26,285 nucleotides of DNA. Origin: Acidaminococcus fermentans (GTDB lineage: Bacteria; Bacillota_C; Negativicutes; Acidaminococcales; Acidaminococcaceae). Positions 1-8,044 of the stretch are shown one piece after another. The translations under genes were made by a program, and so were the position numbers. Numbering within the stretch: position 1 is the first letter of the stretch; each line of letters opens with the position of its first letter. The notes beneath the pieces were generated by a model, which made no database searches, had not been told where the DNA came from, and saw only the letters and a list, made by a program, of their open reading frames with translations. Location: contig SFHH01000006.1 of the NCBI GenBank assembly GCA_004555735.1, forward strand, positions 1 through 26,285. The letters run 5' to 3'.

Positions 1-132
1 GAAACGGATCGATTCGTGGCCCTGTTCGAGGAAAAGGCCCAGGCTTATCTAGAACGGCGGATCTGCCCCCAGTGCCGGGCGGCTTTGCCCAAGAATGTAG
101 CTTTCTGTCCCTTCTGCGGGGCAAAGCTGTAG
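1..132 (+). CDS. C-terminal end of an unidentified zinc-ribbon protein (5' truncated)
   Basis: The window opens inside a reading frame whose last 43 codons are visible before the TAG. The tail carries two closely spaced cysteine pairs, CPQC followed by CPFCGAKL, which is the signature of a short C-terminal zinc ribbon. The part before it (EEKAQAYLERR) looks helical. Nothing visible identifies the rest of the protein, so no function is assigned. It runs towards rpmB and shares a bidirectional terminator with it. Reading direction and frame are supported by the clean zinc-ribbon motif directly before the stop and by the terminator downstream. Confidence 0.75.
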   Translation, partial: ETDRFVALFEEKAQAYLERRICPQCRAALPKNVAFCPFCGAKL

Positions 133-158
133 AGAAAAACAAAAAGGGACTGTTAGCC

Positions 159-179
159 AGTGACAAGAGACAAGTGACG
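159..179. repeat. Degenerate 7-bp tandem array, 3 units
   Basis: Three consecutive heptamers, AGTGACA, AGAGACA and AGTGACG, sit in the spacer behind the zinc-ribbon gene. The array is followed at once by a short perfect hairpin (179-195, GGGCAGC/GCTGCCC). It belongs to the spacer repeat family described in the findings. Confidence 0.6.
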
Positions 180-200
180 GGCAGCTTTGCTGCCCCTGAC

Positions 201-243
201 AAAAAAAGAGGTGTTGCCCGTTCTGAGCAACACCTCTTTTTTT
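201..243. terminator. Bidirectional intrinsic terminator
   Basis: A 17-bp perfect stem (arms 201-217 and 227-243, loop 218-226) has an A run on its left flank and a T run on its right, so it gives a U-tract to transcripts arriving from either side. It separates the converging zinc-ribbon gene (+) and rpmB (-). The central stem contains GTGTTGC/GCAACAC. Confidence 0.85.
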
Positions 244-260
244 ATGCTGTAACCTATAGC

Positions 261-452
261 TTAGATGGCGCGGGTTACCTTGCCGGAACGTAAGCAGCGA
301 GTGCACACGTTGATGCTCTTCACTTCACCGTCTACCACCGCTTTAACCTTTTGAACGTTAGGTTTCCAAGAACGTTTTACATGTCTATTGGAATGGCTGA
401 CGTTGTTGCCGGACAGCTCACCTTTGTTGCAGATTTCACAGATGCATGCCAT
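261..452 (-). CDS. rpmB: 50S ribosomal protein L28
   Basis: L28 is a small protein of the large ribosomal subunit. The 63-residue product matches the family in length and pattern: an N-terminal CEIC (C5/C8), the basic stretch SNRHVKRSWKPN, and a C-terminal CTRC (C50/C53). The two cysteine pairs mark it as the zinc-binding form. The start follows a strong AAGGAGGTGG site read on the minus strand. It is the only minus-strand gene here and is divergent from recG. A plausible promoter lies at 510-539. It converges on the zinc-ribbon gene at a shared bidirectional terminator. Confidence 0.97.
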   Translation of the reverse strand: MACICEICNKGELSGNNVSHSNRHVKRSWKPNVQKVKAVVDGEVKSINVCTRCLRSGKVTRAI

Positions 453-509
453 GGTCCCACCTCCTTCAAGTTATAAGGCAATGCGTTATTTTTAAAACTC
501 AATGTAGCT

Positions 510-539
510 ATTTTAACACAAATTGGATTATAATTGCAA
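510..539 (-). promoter_or_regulatory. Sigma-A-like promoter for rpmB
   Basis: Read on the minus strand, TTGCAA (534-539) is followed after 18 bp by TAAAAT (510-515), placing a transcript start about 50 bp upstream of the rpmB start codon. A TATAAT at 529-534 on the opposite strand could serve recG but has no good -35 partner. Confidence 0.5.
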
Positions 540-571
540 GTAGAAAACCATGAGAAAAGGGGAAAAGAACC

Positions 572-2635
572 ATGTGGTGGCAGGAACCGGTAACCAAACT
601 CAAAGGCATCGGGCCCAAAAAGGCCCTGGAATTCGAAAATATCAACGTCGTGACCATCGGAGATTTGCTGAACCATTTTCCTCGGCAGGGCTGCTACCTG
701 GACTATTCCCATGTAAAGACCATCAGCGAGCTGACTGTGGGGGGGGAGATGCAGCTGTTCCAGGGGACCATCGTGCGGCTGAACAACCGGCGGAGCGCCC
801 GGAACATGAAATATGCCACTATCACCGTAGGGGATGGTACTGGCTTTGCAGAGATCGTCTTGTTCGGGGCCCAGACCTACATGACCCGAGTCTATCATAC
901 GGGGGACGAAGTATTCGTCATCGGCAAGGTGAACCTGGGCCGTACGGCCAAAAGCGTCACCGGTGCCAGCCTTTCCCGTGTGAAGGATGAAAAAACGGAA
1001 GCTCCGGGCATCCTTCCTACCTATGCTTTGACCGGCAGCCTGACCCAGAACCAGGTCCGGGGAGCGGTGCGCCAGGCTCTGGCCCTGGCCCGGAAGGAAT
1101 TGCCGGAATGTCTGCCGGAGAAGATCCTCCAAGCCAAACATTTCCTGCCCCGGTTGGAAGCTCTGGAAAATATCCATTTTCCCAAAAGCCAGGACCTTTT
1201 GGAAAAGGCCCGGCAGCGGCTGATTTTTGAAGAACTCTTCTTTCTTCAGTGCGGCCTGCTCCACCATCGGGTGGAAATCAAGCGGGACAGCCGGGGCATC
1301 AAGATGGTCCGATGCGGTCCTTTGGTCCAGAAAGTCCGAGAACTCTTGGGGTTCGAGTTGACGGACAGCCAGAAAAAAGCCTGGCAGGAAATCGATGATG
1401 ACATGCAGAGCCTGGAGCCTATGAACCGACTGGTCCAGGGGGATGTAGGCTCCGGGAAAACGGCCCTGGCGCTCCTGGCCCTGGCAAAGACGGTGGAAAA
1501 CGGCTACCAGGGATGCTTGATGGCACCTACGGAAATCCTGGCCGAACAGCACTACCAGGAAATGCAGAAAGTCTTGGAACCAGCAGGGATCCGGACGGCC
1601 CTTCTGACCGGCGGCCTGCCGGCCAAAGCTAGACGGCAGGTGCTGGAAGGGCTGGCCGATGGTTCCATCCAGGCGGTGGTGGGGACCTATGCCCTGATCC
1701 AAGATGCAGTGGTGTTCCATTCCCTGGCCCTGGCCATCACCGATGAGCAGCACCGGTTCGGGGTGGCCCAACGGGCCAAGCTCCAGGAGAAGAGTCCCTT
1801 TGCACCCCATGTGCTGGTCATGACCGCGACGCCCATTCCCCGGACTTTGGCCCTTACGGTATACGGGGACCTGGACGTATCTCTGATGAAGGGACTGCCC
1901 CCGGGACGGAAACCGGTCCAGACCCTTTGTTATACAGATGATAAACGGCCGGCGGTGTACCAGGGCATGGTCCATCAGATCCGGGAAGGTCACCAGGCCT
2001 ATGTGGTATGTCCGCTGATCGAAGAAAGCGAAGGAGTGGATGCCAAGGCGGCGGAGGAATTGTATGAAGAACTGACTTCCACCTATCTCCAGGGCATTCC
2101 CTGCGGCCTCCTCCATGGCCGTCTGAAACCGGAAGAGAAGGACGCGGTGATGGAAAGCTTTGCCCGGAATGAAACGAAAGTGCTGATCACTACGACTGTG
2201 GTGGAAGTGGGGGTCAATGTGCCCAATGCTACCCTGATGGTCATCGAGGGAGCGGACCGGTTCGGGTTGGCCCAGATGCACCAGCTCCGGGGCCGGGTAG
2301 GCAGAGGCAGTGCCCAATCCTACTGTGTATTGCTGACCTCCTCCACCAACCCGGTAACATTGGAACGGCTCCAGATCATGCGCCACTGCAGTGACGGCTT
2401 CCTGCTGGCCGAAAAAGATCTGGAACTGCGGGGGGCTGGCCAGTTCTTCGGTTTGCGCCAGCATGGACTCAGCGACCTGTACATCGCGGATATCCTCCGG
2501 GATACAGATACGCTGGTAGAAGCCCGGAAGGCGGCCCAGTGGGCCATGGGGAATCCGAAAACCGCCAGGGAAGTGATCCAGGCGGCAGCAACCACCCAAT
2601 TCGACGGCCGGTTTGAAAGGATATTCAATGCGTGA
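572..2635 (+). CDS. recG: ATP-dependent DNA helicase RecG
   Basis: RecG is a double-stranded DNA translocase that regresses stalled replication forks and processes branched recombination intermediates. The 687-residue protein has the usual family length. It opens with the wedge/OB-fold region (LKGIGPKKA near residue 10, OB strands about 55-130). The superfamily 2 motor follows: Walker A GDVGSGKT at 290-297, DEQH box at 391-394, TATPIPRTLAL at 418-428 and the arginine-finger motif GRVGRG at 574-579. The start ATG follows a purine-rich AGGGGA site. The gene stands alone, divergent from rpmB and closed by two tandem hairpins. No key residue appears to be missing. Confidence 0.97.
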   Translation: MWWQEPVTKLKGIGPKKALEFENINVVTIGDLLNHFPRQGCYLDYSHVKTISELTVGGEMQLFQGTIVRLNNRRSARNMKYATITVGDGTGFAEIVLFGAQTYMTRVYHTGDEVFVIGKVNLGRTAKSVTGASLSRVKDEKTEAPGILPTYALTGSLTQNQVRGAVRQALALARKELPECLPEKILQAKHFLPRLEALENIHFPKSQDLLEKARQRLIFEELFFLQCGLLHHRVEIKRDSRGIKMVRCGPLVQKVRELLGFELTDSQKKAWQEIDDDMQSLEPMNRLVQGDVGSGKTALALLALAKTVENGYQGCLMAPTEILAEQHYQEMQKVLEPAGIRTALLTGGLPAKARRQVLEGLADGSIQAVVGTYALIQDAVVFHSLALAITDEQHRFGVAQRAKLQEKSPFAPHVLVMTATPIPRTLALTVYGDLDVSLMKGLPPGRKPVQTLCYTDDKRPAVYQGMVHQIREGHQAYVVCPLIEESEGVDAKAAEELYEELTSTYLQGIPCGLLHGRLKPEEKDAVMESFARNETKVLITTTVVEVGVNVPNATLMVIEGADRFGLAQMHQLRGRVGRGSAQSYCVLLTSSTNPVTLERLQIMRHCSDGFLLAEKDLELRGAGQFFGLRQHGLSDLYIADILRDTDTLVEARKAAQWAMGNPKTAREVIQAAATTQFDGRFERIFNA

Positions 2636-2636
2636 A

Positions 2637-2711
2637 GGGGTGTGAATTTTTTACACCCCCTATTCATGGAAGGAATGTGTATCTATCGTTACACATTCCT
2701 TTTTATTTTTT
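2637..2711 (+). terminator. Tandem hairpins ending recG
   Basis: The first hairpin (GGGGTGT 2637-2643, ACACCCC 2653-2659) begins directly after the stop codon but has no clear T run. The second has a perfect 12-bp stem (2670-2681 and 2690-2701, loop 2682-2689) followed by a T-rich tract to 2711, and is a good intrinsic terminator. The remaining 140 bp up to the EF-G-like gene hold no gene and no recognisable riboswitch. Confidence 0.8.
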
Positions 2712-2851
2712 GGGAATTTCGAAAGTTTTCTGTTAAAAGCAGGAAAAACGCGCCTTGCTCCCGAAAAAGAGTACCATCAGACAAGAACATGGGGAAAGCT
2801 GCTCCTGGCAGCTGAGAATCCCACATCCTACGGAATAAAGGGGGCTGTACA

Positions 2852-4930
2852 GTGAAAGAGTATACAGGCGATAAAATCAGGAACGTGGCCATCGTAGGGC
2901 ATGGTGGCGCAGGCACCACTTCCCTTACAGAAGCACTGCTCTATCGCAGCGGTGCTATCAGCCGTATGTGCAAAGTGGAAGACGGGCAGACCACCACCGA
3001 CTTCGAACCGGAAGAAATCAAGCGGGGAGTCTCCGTGAGTGCGACGCTGGCACCGGTAGAATGGCGGGATGTTAAGATCAATTTCATCGATACTCCAGGT
3101 TTTGCGGATTTCGTAGCAGAAGTCAAAGGTGCATTCCGGGCTGTGGACAGTGTTTTGATCGTGGTCAGTGCTACCAGCGGGGTCCAGATCGGGACCGAAC
3201 AGTGCTGGAAACTGGCGGAAGAGGCCGGCCTGCCTCGTCTGATCTTCGTGAACAAGATGGACCGGGAAAATGCAGATTATGATAATATCCTGGACAATCT
3301 CCGGGCCAAGATCGGCAAACGGATCCTTCCCCTGGAACTGCCTTTGGGCAAAGAAGAGGACTTCTGCGGGGTCATCGATGTATTTAACCAGAAAGCCTAT
3401 AAAGGGAACGGGAACGGGGCGGATGAGATCGAAGTCCCCGATGACCTGAAGGATTGGGTCCAGGATGCCCATGATAAGATGGTAGAAGCAGCGGTGGAAG
3501 CCGATGATGAAGTGATGGAACGGTATCTGGAAGGGGAGACCATTTCCGATGAAGAAGTGATGAACTGTCTGGTGAAGGGCATCCGGCAGGGAATCATTTT
3601 CCCGGTGCTCTGCGGTTCTGCTTTCAAGAACATCGGGCTGGGGCGCACCCTCTCTGCCATTGTGGACTATACCTTCCCCGCCGTCCTGAACGAATATCAT
3701 GTGACCAACCTGAAAACGGGACAGGTGGAACGGCGGGATTCCAACGCTCCGCTGGCTGCCCTGGTGTTCAAGACGACCTCCGATCCTTTTGTGGGCCGGA
3801 TGAGCTTCGTACGGGTATTCTCCGGCATCATCAAAGCCGACAGCTCCGTCTATAATGCTAGCCGGGATGAAATGGAAAAAGTGGGGACCATCTCCACGTT
3901 ACGGGGAAAGAATCCTCTGCCCATGAAGCAGATCGTAGCAGGAGATATCGGAGTCATCTCCCGTCTCCAGTTCACCATGACTGGAGATACCCTCAGTACC
4001 AAAGAAGAACCGGTGCAGTTCGCACCTATCGAATATCCGCTGCCTATGTACAGCCGGGCAATCTCTCCCAAGAAGAAAGGGGACGAAGACAAGATCGCTG
4101 CAGCATTGGGCAAACTCATGGATGAAGATCCTACCTTCATCGTCAGCCGGAACCCGGTAACCAAGGAAACCTTGATCAGCGGCATGGGTGACCAGCATCT
4201 GGAGATCCTCATGGAACGGATGAAACGGAAATTCGGCGTGGATGCCGTGTTGAAACCGCCCATGGTGGAATACCGGGAAACCATCCGGGGTTCTGCGGAA
4301 GTGGAAGGCAAATACAAGAAACAGACTGGCGGCCATGGGCAGTATGGCCACGTAGTCATCAAGATGGAACCGCTGCCTCCGGGCTCCGGGTTCGTGTTCG
4401 AAGACAAGATCTTCGGGGGGGCCGTGCCCCGGCAGTACATCCCGGCAGTAGAAAAAGGCATGAAGGAATCCATGGAACACGGGATCCTGGCCGGGTACCC
4501 AGTGGTAGATCTGAAGATCACCCTACTGGATGGTTCCTACCATACCGTAGACTCTTCGGAAATGGCTTTCAAAGTGGCTTCCCATATGGCCTTCCAAAAA
4601 GCGGCAGAACAGTCCAAACCGGTCCTGATGGAACCCTATTACAATCTGGATGTGTACTGTGACGAACGGATGACCGGGGACATCATCTCCGACCTGAACA
4701 GCAAACGGGGCCGGATCTTGGGAATGCAGTCCGCGGAAGACGGACGGGCTGTGGTGAAGGCCCAGGTGCCTTATGCAGAAATCTTGGATTATGCGGTGGA
4801 TCTGCGGGCACTGACCCAAGGGACGGGGACCTTTGAAATGAAGTTCGACCATTATGAGGATGTACCGCCCAAACTGGCGGAAAAGATCGTGGCTGATGCC
4901 AAAGCGAAAGCGGAAGCCGCCAAAAAGTAA
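2852..4930 (+). CDS. Elongation factor G-like GTPase with an atypical P-loop
   Basis: The 692-residue protein has full EF-G architecture: G domain with RGVSVSA (switch I), DTPGF (80-84), NKMD (134-137) and SAF (256-258), then a beta-barrel domain and a conserved domain IV/V (GGHGQYGHV, DGSYHTVDSSEMAF). It resembles the EF-G-like paralogue family rather than the canonical translocase, whose P-loop reads AHIDAGKT. Here the P-loop is GHGGAGTT, with Thr22 where the Walker lysine belongs. The start is GTG after AAGGGGG. The gene is not in an rpsL-rpsG-tuf context, which also argues for a paralogue. A role in ribosome function is likely from the fold, but the exact step is unknown. Confidence 0.85.
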   Translation: MKEYTGDKIRNVAIVGHGGAGTTSLTEALLYRSGAISRMCKVEDGQTTTDFEPEEIKRGVSVSATLAPVEWRDVKINFIDTPGFADFVAEVKGAFRAVDSVLIVVSATSGVQIGTEQCWKLAEEAGLPRLIFVNKMDRENADYDNILDNLRAKIGKRILPLELPLGKEEDFCGVIDVFNQKAYKGNGNGADEIEVPDDLKDWVQDAHDKMVEAAVEADDEVMERYLEGETISDEEVMNCLVKGIRQGIIFPVLCGSAFKNIGLGRTLSAIVDYTFPAVLNEYHVTNLKTGQVERRDSNAPLAALVFKTTSDPFVGRMSFVRVFSGIIKADSSVYNASRDEMEKVGTISTLRGKNPLPMKQIVAGDIGVISRLQFTMTGDTLSTKEEPVQFAPIEYPLPMYSRAISPKKKGDEDKIAAALGKLMDEDPTFIVSRNPVTKETLISGMGDQHLEILMERMKRKFGVDAVLKPPMVEYRETIRGSAEVEGKYKKQTGGHGQYGHVVIKMEPLPPGSGFVFEDKIFGGAVPRQYIPAVEKGMKESMEHGILAGYPVVDLKITLLDGSYHTVDSSEMAFKVASHMAFQKAAEQSKPVLMEPYYNLDVYCDERMTGDIISDLNSKRGRILGMQSAEDGRAVVKAQVPYAEILDYAVDLRALTQGTGTFEMKFDHYEDVPPKLAEKIVADAKAKAEAAKK

Positions 4931-4943
4931 AAGATTTGCGTCT

Positions 4944-4981
4944 ATCGGACCTCCTGGCCATTGCCGGAGGTCCGATTTTTG
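4944..4981 (+). terminator. Intrinsic terminator after the EF-G-like gene
   Basis: An 11-bp perfect stem (4944-4954 and 4966-4976, ATCGGACCTCC/GGAGGTCCGAT) with an 11-nt loop is followed by a T run. It separates the GTPase gene from the exporter gene. Confidence 0.88.
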
Positions 4982-5023
4982 TGTAAACTGAAGGGGAACT
5001 GTTTTCACAAGGAGGGACAATCT

Positions 5024-5878
5024 GTGACTTTTTCTACGACGAAAAAAGGCATCCTGGCTTCCATCCTGGCAGCTGTATTTTTCACGACTATGGATATCGG
5101 GGCTAAGAAGCTCCTCCACCTGGGGACTGGAGAGATCACCTTTTTCCGGGGCCTATTGGGGATGCTGTTCCTGCCCTTCATGGCACGGATGGAAACCCTG
5201 CCGGTGTTTTCCGGGAAGAACCGGGGCCTGCTCCATCTGCGGGGATTGTTCGGGGCCGCCTGTCTCCTGTTTTTCTTTTACTGTCTGAATGGGCTGACCC
5301 TGGGAGATGCAGAGATCCTCACCCAGCTGTCGGCCTTCTTTATGTGCCTCTTGTCCCCGATCTTCCTGAAGGGCAGGCTCCAGGGACGAGCGGTGCCTTG
5401 GCTGGGCCTGATCGCCCTGGGGGCGGCTGTCGTCCTCCAGGTGTGGAATTTCCATTCTTTTAATTCTTATGCCATCTTCGGGATCCTTTCGGCTTTCTTC
5501 GCAGCCAGCGCCTATGTGTGCATCGGGAAGATGACGGAGAACGGCGGCCATACCCAGACGGAGCTGGTGTTCTATTTCCAGTTCTACAGCACCTTGGGAG
5601 GGCTGGCCATCATGGGAGCCACCCAGCAATGGGTCCTGCCGGCTGGAGGAGAATGGGGCTGGGTCGTAGAAATGGCTCTGTCCGCTCTTTTGGGGCAGGT
5701 ATGTCTGACTTGGGGCTGTACCCACATCCATCCTACAATGGTCAACTTTCTCATGTATACCGGCATCCTGTTCCATATCCTGGCCGGTTCTCTCTTGTGG
5801 GGAGAGACCCTGACTTTGTATTCCTGGGTGGGAGGAGCTCTCATCGTATCAGGCAGTGTGGCTCTGCTGAGGCAGTGA
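5024..5878 (+). CDS. DMT-superfamily (EamA-type) membrane transporter
   Basis: The product is a 284-residue integral membrane protein with about ten hydrophobic segments arranged as two EamA-type repeats, for example ILASILAAVFFTTMD at the start and VGGALIVSGSVALL at the end. This fits the drug/metabolite transporter superfamily, whose members mostly export metabolites; the substrate cannot be read from the sequence. The start is taken as GTG at 5024, preceded by AAGGAGGG at good spacing. An upstream in-frame TTG at 4961 lies inside the preceding terminator and is rejected. The gene appears monocistronic between a terminator and the tkt promoter. Confidence 0.85.
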   Translation: MTFSTTKKGILASILAAVFFTTMDIGAKKLLHLGTGEITFFRGLLGMLFLPFMARMETLPVFSGKNRGLLHLRGLFGAACLLFFFYCLNGLTLGDAEILTQLSAFFMCLLSPIFLKGRLQGRAVPWLGLIALGAAVVLQVWNFHSFNSYAIFGILSAFFAASAYVCIGKMTENGGHTQTELVFYFQFYSTLGGLAIMGATQQWVLPAGGEWGWVVEMALSALLGQVCLTWGCTHIHPTMVNFLMYTGILFHILAGSLLWGETLTLYSWVGGALIVSGSVALLRQ

Positions 5879-5914
5879 GGGGAGCGGTTGCTCATGCAAC
5901 AGCACCTCTTGCTT
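5879..5914 (+). terminator. Imperfect hairpin after the transporter gene
   Basis: A core GTTGC-TCAT-GCAAC stem (5887-5900) extends outward through imperfect pairs (GG..GGG with CCTC) to about 5879-5908. The following T content is poor (CTCTTGCTTT), so termination is probably partial. The sequence runs directly into the -35 box of tkt. Confidence 0.4.
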
Positions 5915-5937
5915 TACCCCTTCAAATGGCCTATAAT
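5909..5937 (+). promoter_or_regulatory. Sigma-A promoter for tkt
   Basis: TTGCTT at 5909-5914 and TATAAT at 5932-5937 are separated by exactly 17 bp. The predicted transcript start near 5944 leaves a leader of about 50 nt before the tkt ATG. Confidence 0.7.
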
Positions 5938-5994
5938 CAGAATGAATGACTGTGTATACTACTTTTTGACATCCAGTATGGAGGGATTTTTTTC

Positions 5995-7983
5995 ATGGAA
6001 AATATTGATACTGAGAGCATCAACACCCTGCGTTTTTTGTCCATCGATGAAGTGCAGGCGGCCAATTCCGGCCATCCGGGCCTGCCTCTGGGGACGGCAC
6101 CTCTGATGTACACGATCTGGGACCGGTTCATGAAATATAATCCTGAAAATCCCAACTGGTTCGACCGGGATCGGTTCGTCCTGTCCCCGGGACACGGCAG
6201 TGCTCTGCTCTATGCCATGCTCCATGTGGCTGGCTATGACCTGTCCCTGGAGGATTTGAAAGGATTCCGCCAGTGGGGCAGCAAGACTCCAGGCCATCCG
6301 GAATATGGGGTGACCCCCGGGGTGGATGTGTCTACCGGACCTCTGGGCCACGGCTTTGCCATGGCTGTGGGGCTGGCTATGGCAGAAGAGATGCTGGCTG
6401 CCCGGTACAACAAGGAAGGGTACAAAGTGGTGGATCATTACACCTACGGCATCACTTCTGACGGGGACCAGATGGAAGGGGTGGCTTCCGAAGCCGCTTC
6501 CCTGGCGGGTACCCTGGGGCTGGGGAAACTGATTTTCCTCTATGACGATAACAAGATCACCATCGAAGGCAGTACGGATATCGCCTTCCGGGAAGATGTG
6601 GGGGCCCGGTTCAAAGCCTATGGCTGGCAAGTGCTCCGGGTCGCTTCCTCTGAAGATGTGGAAGCCCTCACGAAAGCCATCGAAGCAGCCAAGAAGGAAA
6701 CCCGCAAACCCTCCCTGATCATCGTCAAGACCCATATCGGCTTCGGCAGCCCTCGGCAGGATATGGCCAGTGCCCATGGGGAACCTCTGGGTGTGGAAAA
6801 TGTGGCCAAGACCAAAGAAGCTGCCGGCTGGGATGGCAGTCAGTCCTTCGTGGTGCCGGAAGAAGTGAAAGCCCATTTTGACGCCAAACTGCCCCAGTGC
6901 CGGAAAAACGAAGAAGATTGGAATGGACTGATGGAAGCCTATGCCAAGGCCTATCCGGAACTGGCCCAGGAACTGACGGATCGGATCGACGGAAAGATGG
7001 ATCTGGATCTGAAGGAACTGATGGCCGCTTTCAAGGATACGGACAGTGTGGCCACCCGTGCCGCTTCCGGAACGGTGCTCCAGCTGCTGGCAGATAAGCT
7101 TCCGGCTCTCATCGGAGGCAGTGCGGACCTAGGGCCTTCCAACAAGACGGAAATGAAAGGGAAGGGATTCTTCTCGGCAGAAGAACGGACCGGCCGGAAC
7201 ATCCATTTCGGCATCCGGGAACATGCTATGGGATGCATCGTCAATGGCCTCTGCCTCCACGGTGGCATCCTGCCTTTCGGAGCTACTTTCCTGGTGTTCG
7301 CCGACTTTATGCGTCCGGCGGTGCGGATGGCGGCGCTCATGGGAATCGGCAGCGTATTCGTCTATACCCATGACAGCGTGTTCGTCGGGGAAGACGGACC
7401 GACCCATGAACCCATCGAGCAGACCATGAGCCTGCGGCTGATCCCCAATGTGTCCGTATTCCGGCCGGCAGACGCCTTGGAAACAGCAGCAGCCTGGAAG
7501 GCCGCCTGCGAAAACCGGAAACAGCCCACTTGCCTGCTGCTGACCCGTCAGGGACTGCCAGTTCTCCATGCTTATGAAAAAACCGTAGCCAAAGGGGCTC
7601 CCAAAGGAGCTTATGTGCTGAGTCCTTCTTCCAAGGATAAGGTAAAAGCAATCCTCATCGCTACGGGCAGTGAAGTCCATCTGGCCCTGGAAGCCCAGAA
7701 GGCCCTGGAAGAAAAAGGCATCGGCGTCCAAGTGGTCTCCATGCCCAGCTGGGACGTGTTCGAACAGCAGAGCAGCGCCTACAAGAAGAAAGTCCTGCCC
7801 AAGGATGTTCCTGCCATTGCACTGGAAGCCGGCGTCCGCACTGGCTGGGCCCGGTATACCGGCAGCGAGGACAGAGTCCTGGGCATCGACCGGTTCGGTG
7901 CTTCTGCTCCTGGCAAGACCGTCTACAAAAAATTGGGCTTTACCGTGGACCATGTAGTGGATATGGTGAAGAAACTGAAGTAA
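5995..7983 (+). CDS. tkt: Transketolase
   Basis: Transketolase moves two-carbon ketol units between sugar phosphates in the non-oxidative pentose phosphate pathway, using thiamine diphosphate and a divalent metal. The 662-residue product has the family length. Visible motifs are SGHPGLPLG (25-33), the phosphate-binding LSPGHGS, GPLGHGFAMAVG, the cofactor motif SDGDQMEG (154-161) with DDNKI (183-187), and in the pyrimidine domain IREHAMG followed by the C-terminal domain (LIATGSEVHLA). The first Gly of the usual GDG motif is Ser, a substitution I regard as minor. The start ATG follows GGAGGG. A promoter lies upstream, and a terminator-like hairpin stands between tkt and thiD. Confidence 0.97.
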   Translation: MENIDTESINTLRFLSIDEVQAANSGHPGLPLGTAPLMYTIWDRFMKYNPENPNWFDRDRFVLSPGHGSALLYAMLHVAGYDLSLEDLKGFRQWGSKTPGHPEYGVTPGVDVSTGPLGHGFAMAVGLAMAEEMLAARYNKEGYKVVDHYTYGITSDGDQMEGVASEAASLAGTLGLGKLIFLYDDNKITIEGSTDIAFREDVGARFKAYGWQVLRVASSEDVEALTKAIEAAKKETRKPSLIIVKTHIGFGSPRQDMASAHGEPLGVENVAKTKEAAGWDGSQSFVVPEEVKAHFDAKLPQCRKNEEDWNGLMEAYAKAYPELAQELTDRIDGKMDLDLKELMAAFKDTDSVATRAASGTVLQLLADKLPALIGGSADLGPSNKTEMKGKGFFSAEERTGRNIHFGIREHAMGCIVNGLCLHGGILPFGATFLVFADFMRPAVRMAALMGIGSVFVYTHDSVFVGEDGPTHEPIEQTMSLRLIPNVSVFRPADALETAAAWKAACENRKQPTCLLLTRQGLPVLHAYEKTVAKGAPKGAYVLSPSSKDKVKAILIATGSEVHLALEAQKALEEKGIGVQVVSMPSWDVFEQQSSAYKKKVLPKDVPAIALEAGVRTGWARYTGSEDRVLGIDRFGASAPGKTVYKKLGFTVDHVVDMVKKLK

Positions 7984-7989
7984 CTGATC

Positions 7990-8025
7990 GGGGGTTGCTG
8001 CCCACATGGTGCAGCAACCCCCTTT
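7990..8025 (+). terminator. Strong hairpin with short U-tract after tkt
   Basis: A perfect 12-bp stem (7990-8001 and 8011-8022, GGGGGTTGCTGC/GCAGCAACCCCC) with a 9-nt loop is followed by only three T residues. It may terminate partially and allow some read-through into thiD, for which no promoter was recognised. Confidence 0.6.
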
Positions 8026-8044
8026 ATGAAAGAAGGAGAAAAAC

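Noticed and set aside
529..534. TATAAT on the plus strand as a recG promoter
   Set aside because: No acceptable -35 box at 16-18 bp and no TGN extension; it overlaps the better rpmB promoter on the other strand. It may still be weakly used.
377..2599. Long minus-strand open frame of 740 codons opposite recG
   Set aside because: It is antisense to the full recG coding sequence, has no family motifs and no proper ribosome binding site; long antisense frames are expected at this GC content.
5966..5971. Perfect TTGACA upstream of tkt
   Set aside because: No -10 box fits before the start codon at 5995; the promoter at 5909-5937 explains tkt better.
7984..8044. TPP riboswitch upstream of thiD
   Set aside because: The 61-bp gap is filled by a terminator-like hairpin and lacks the conserved CTGAGA-type core.
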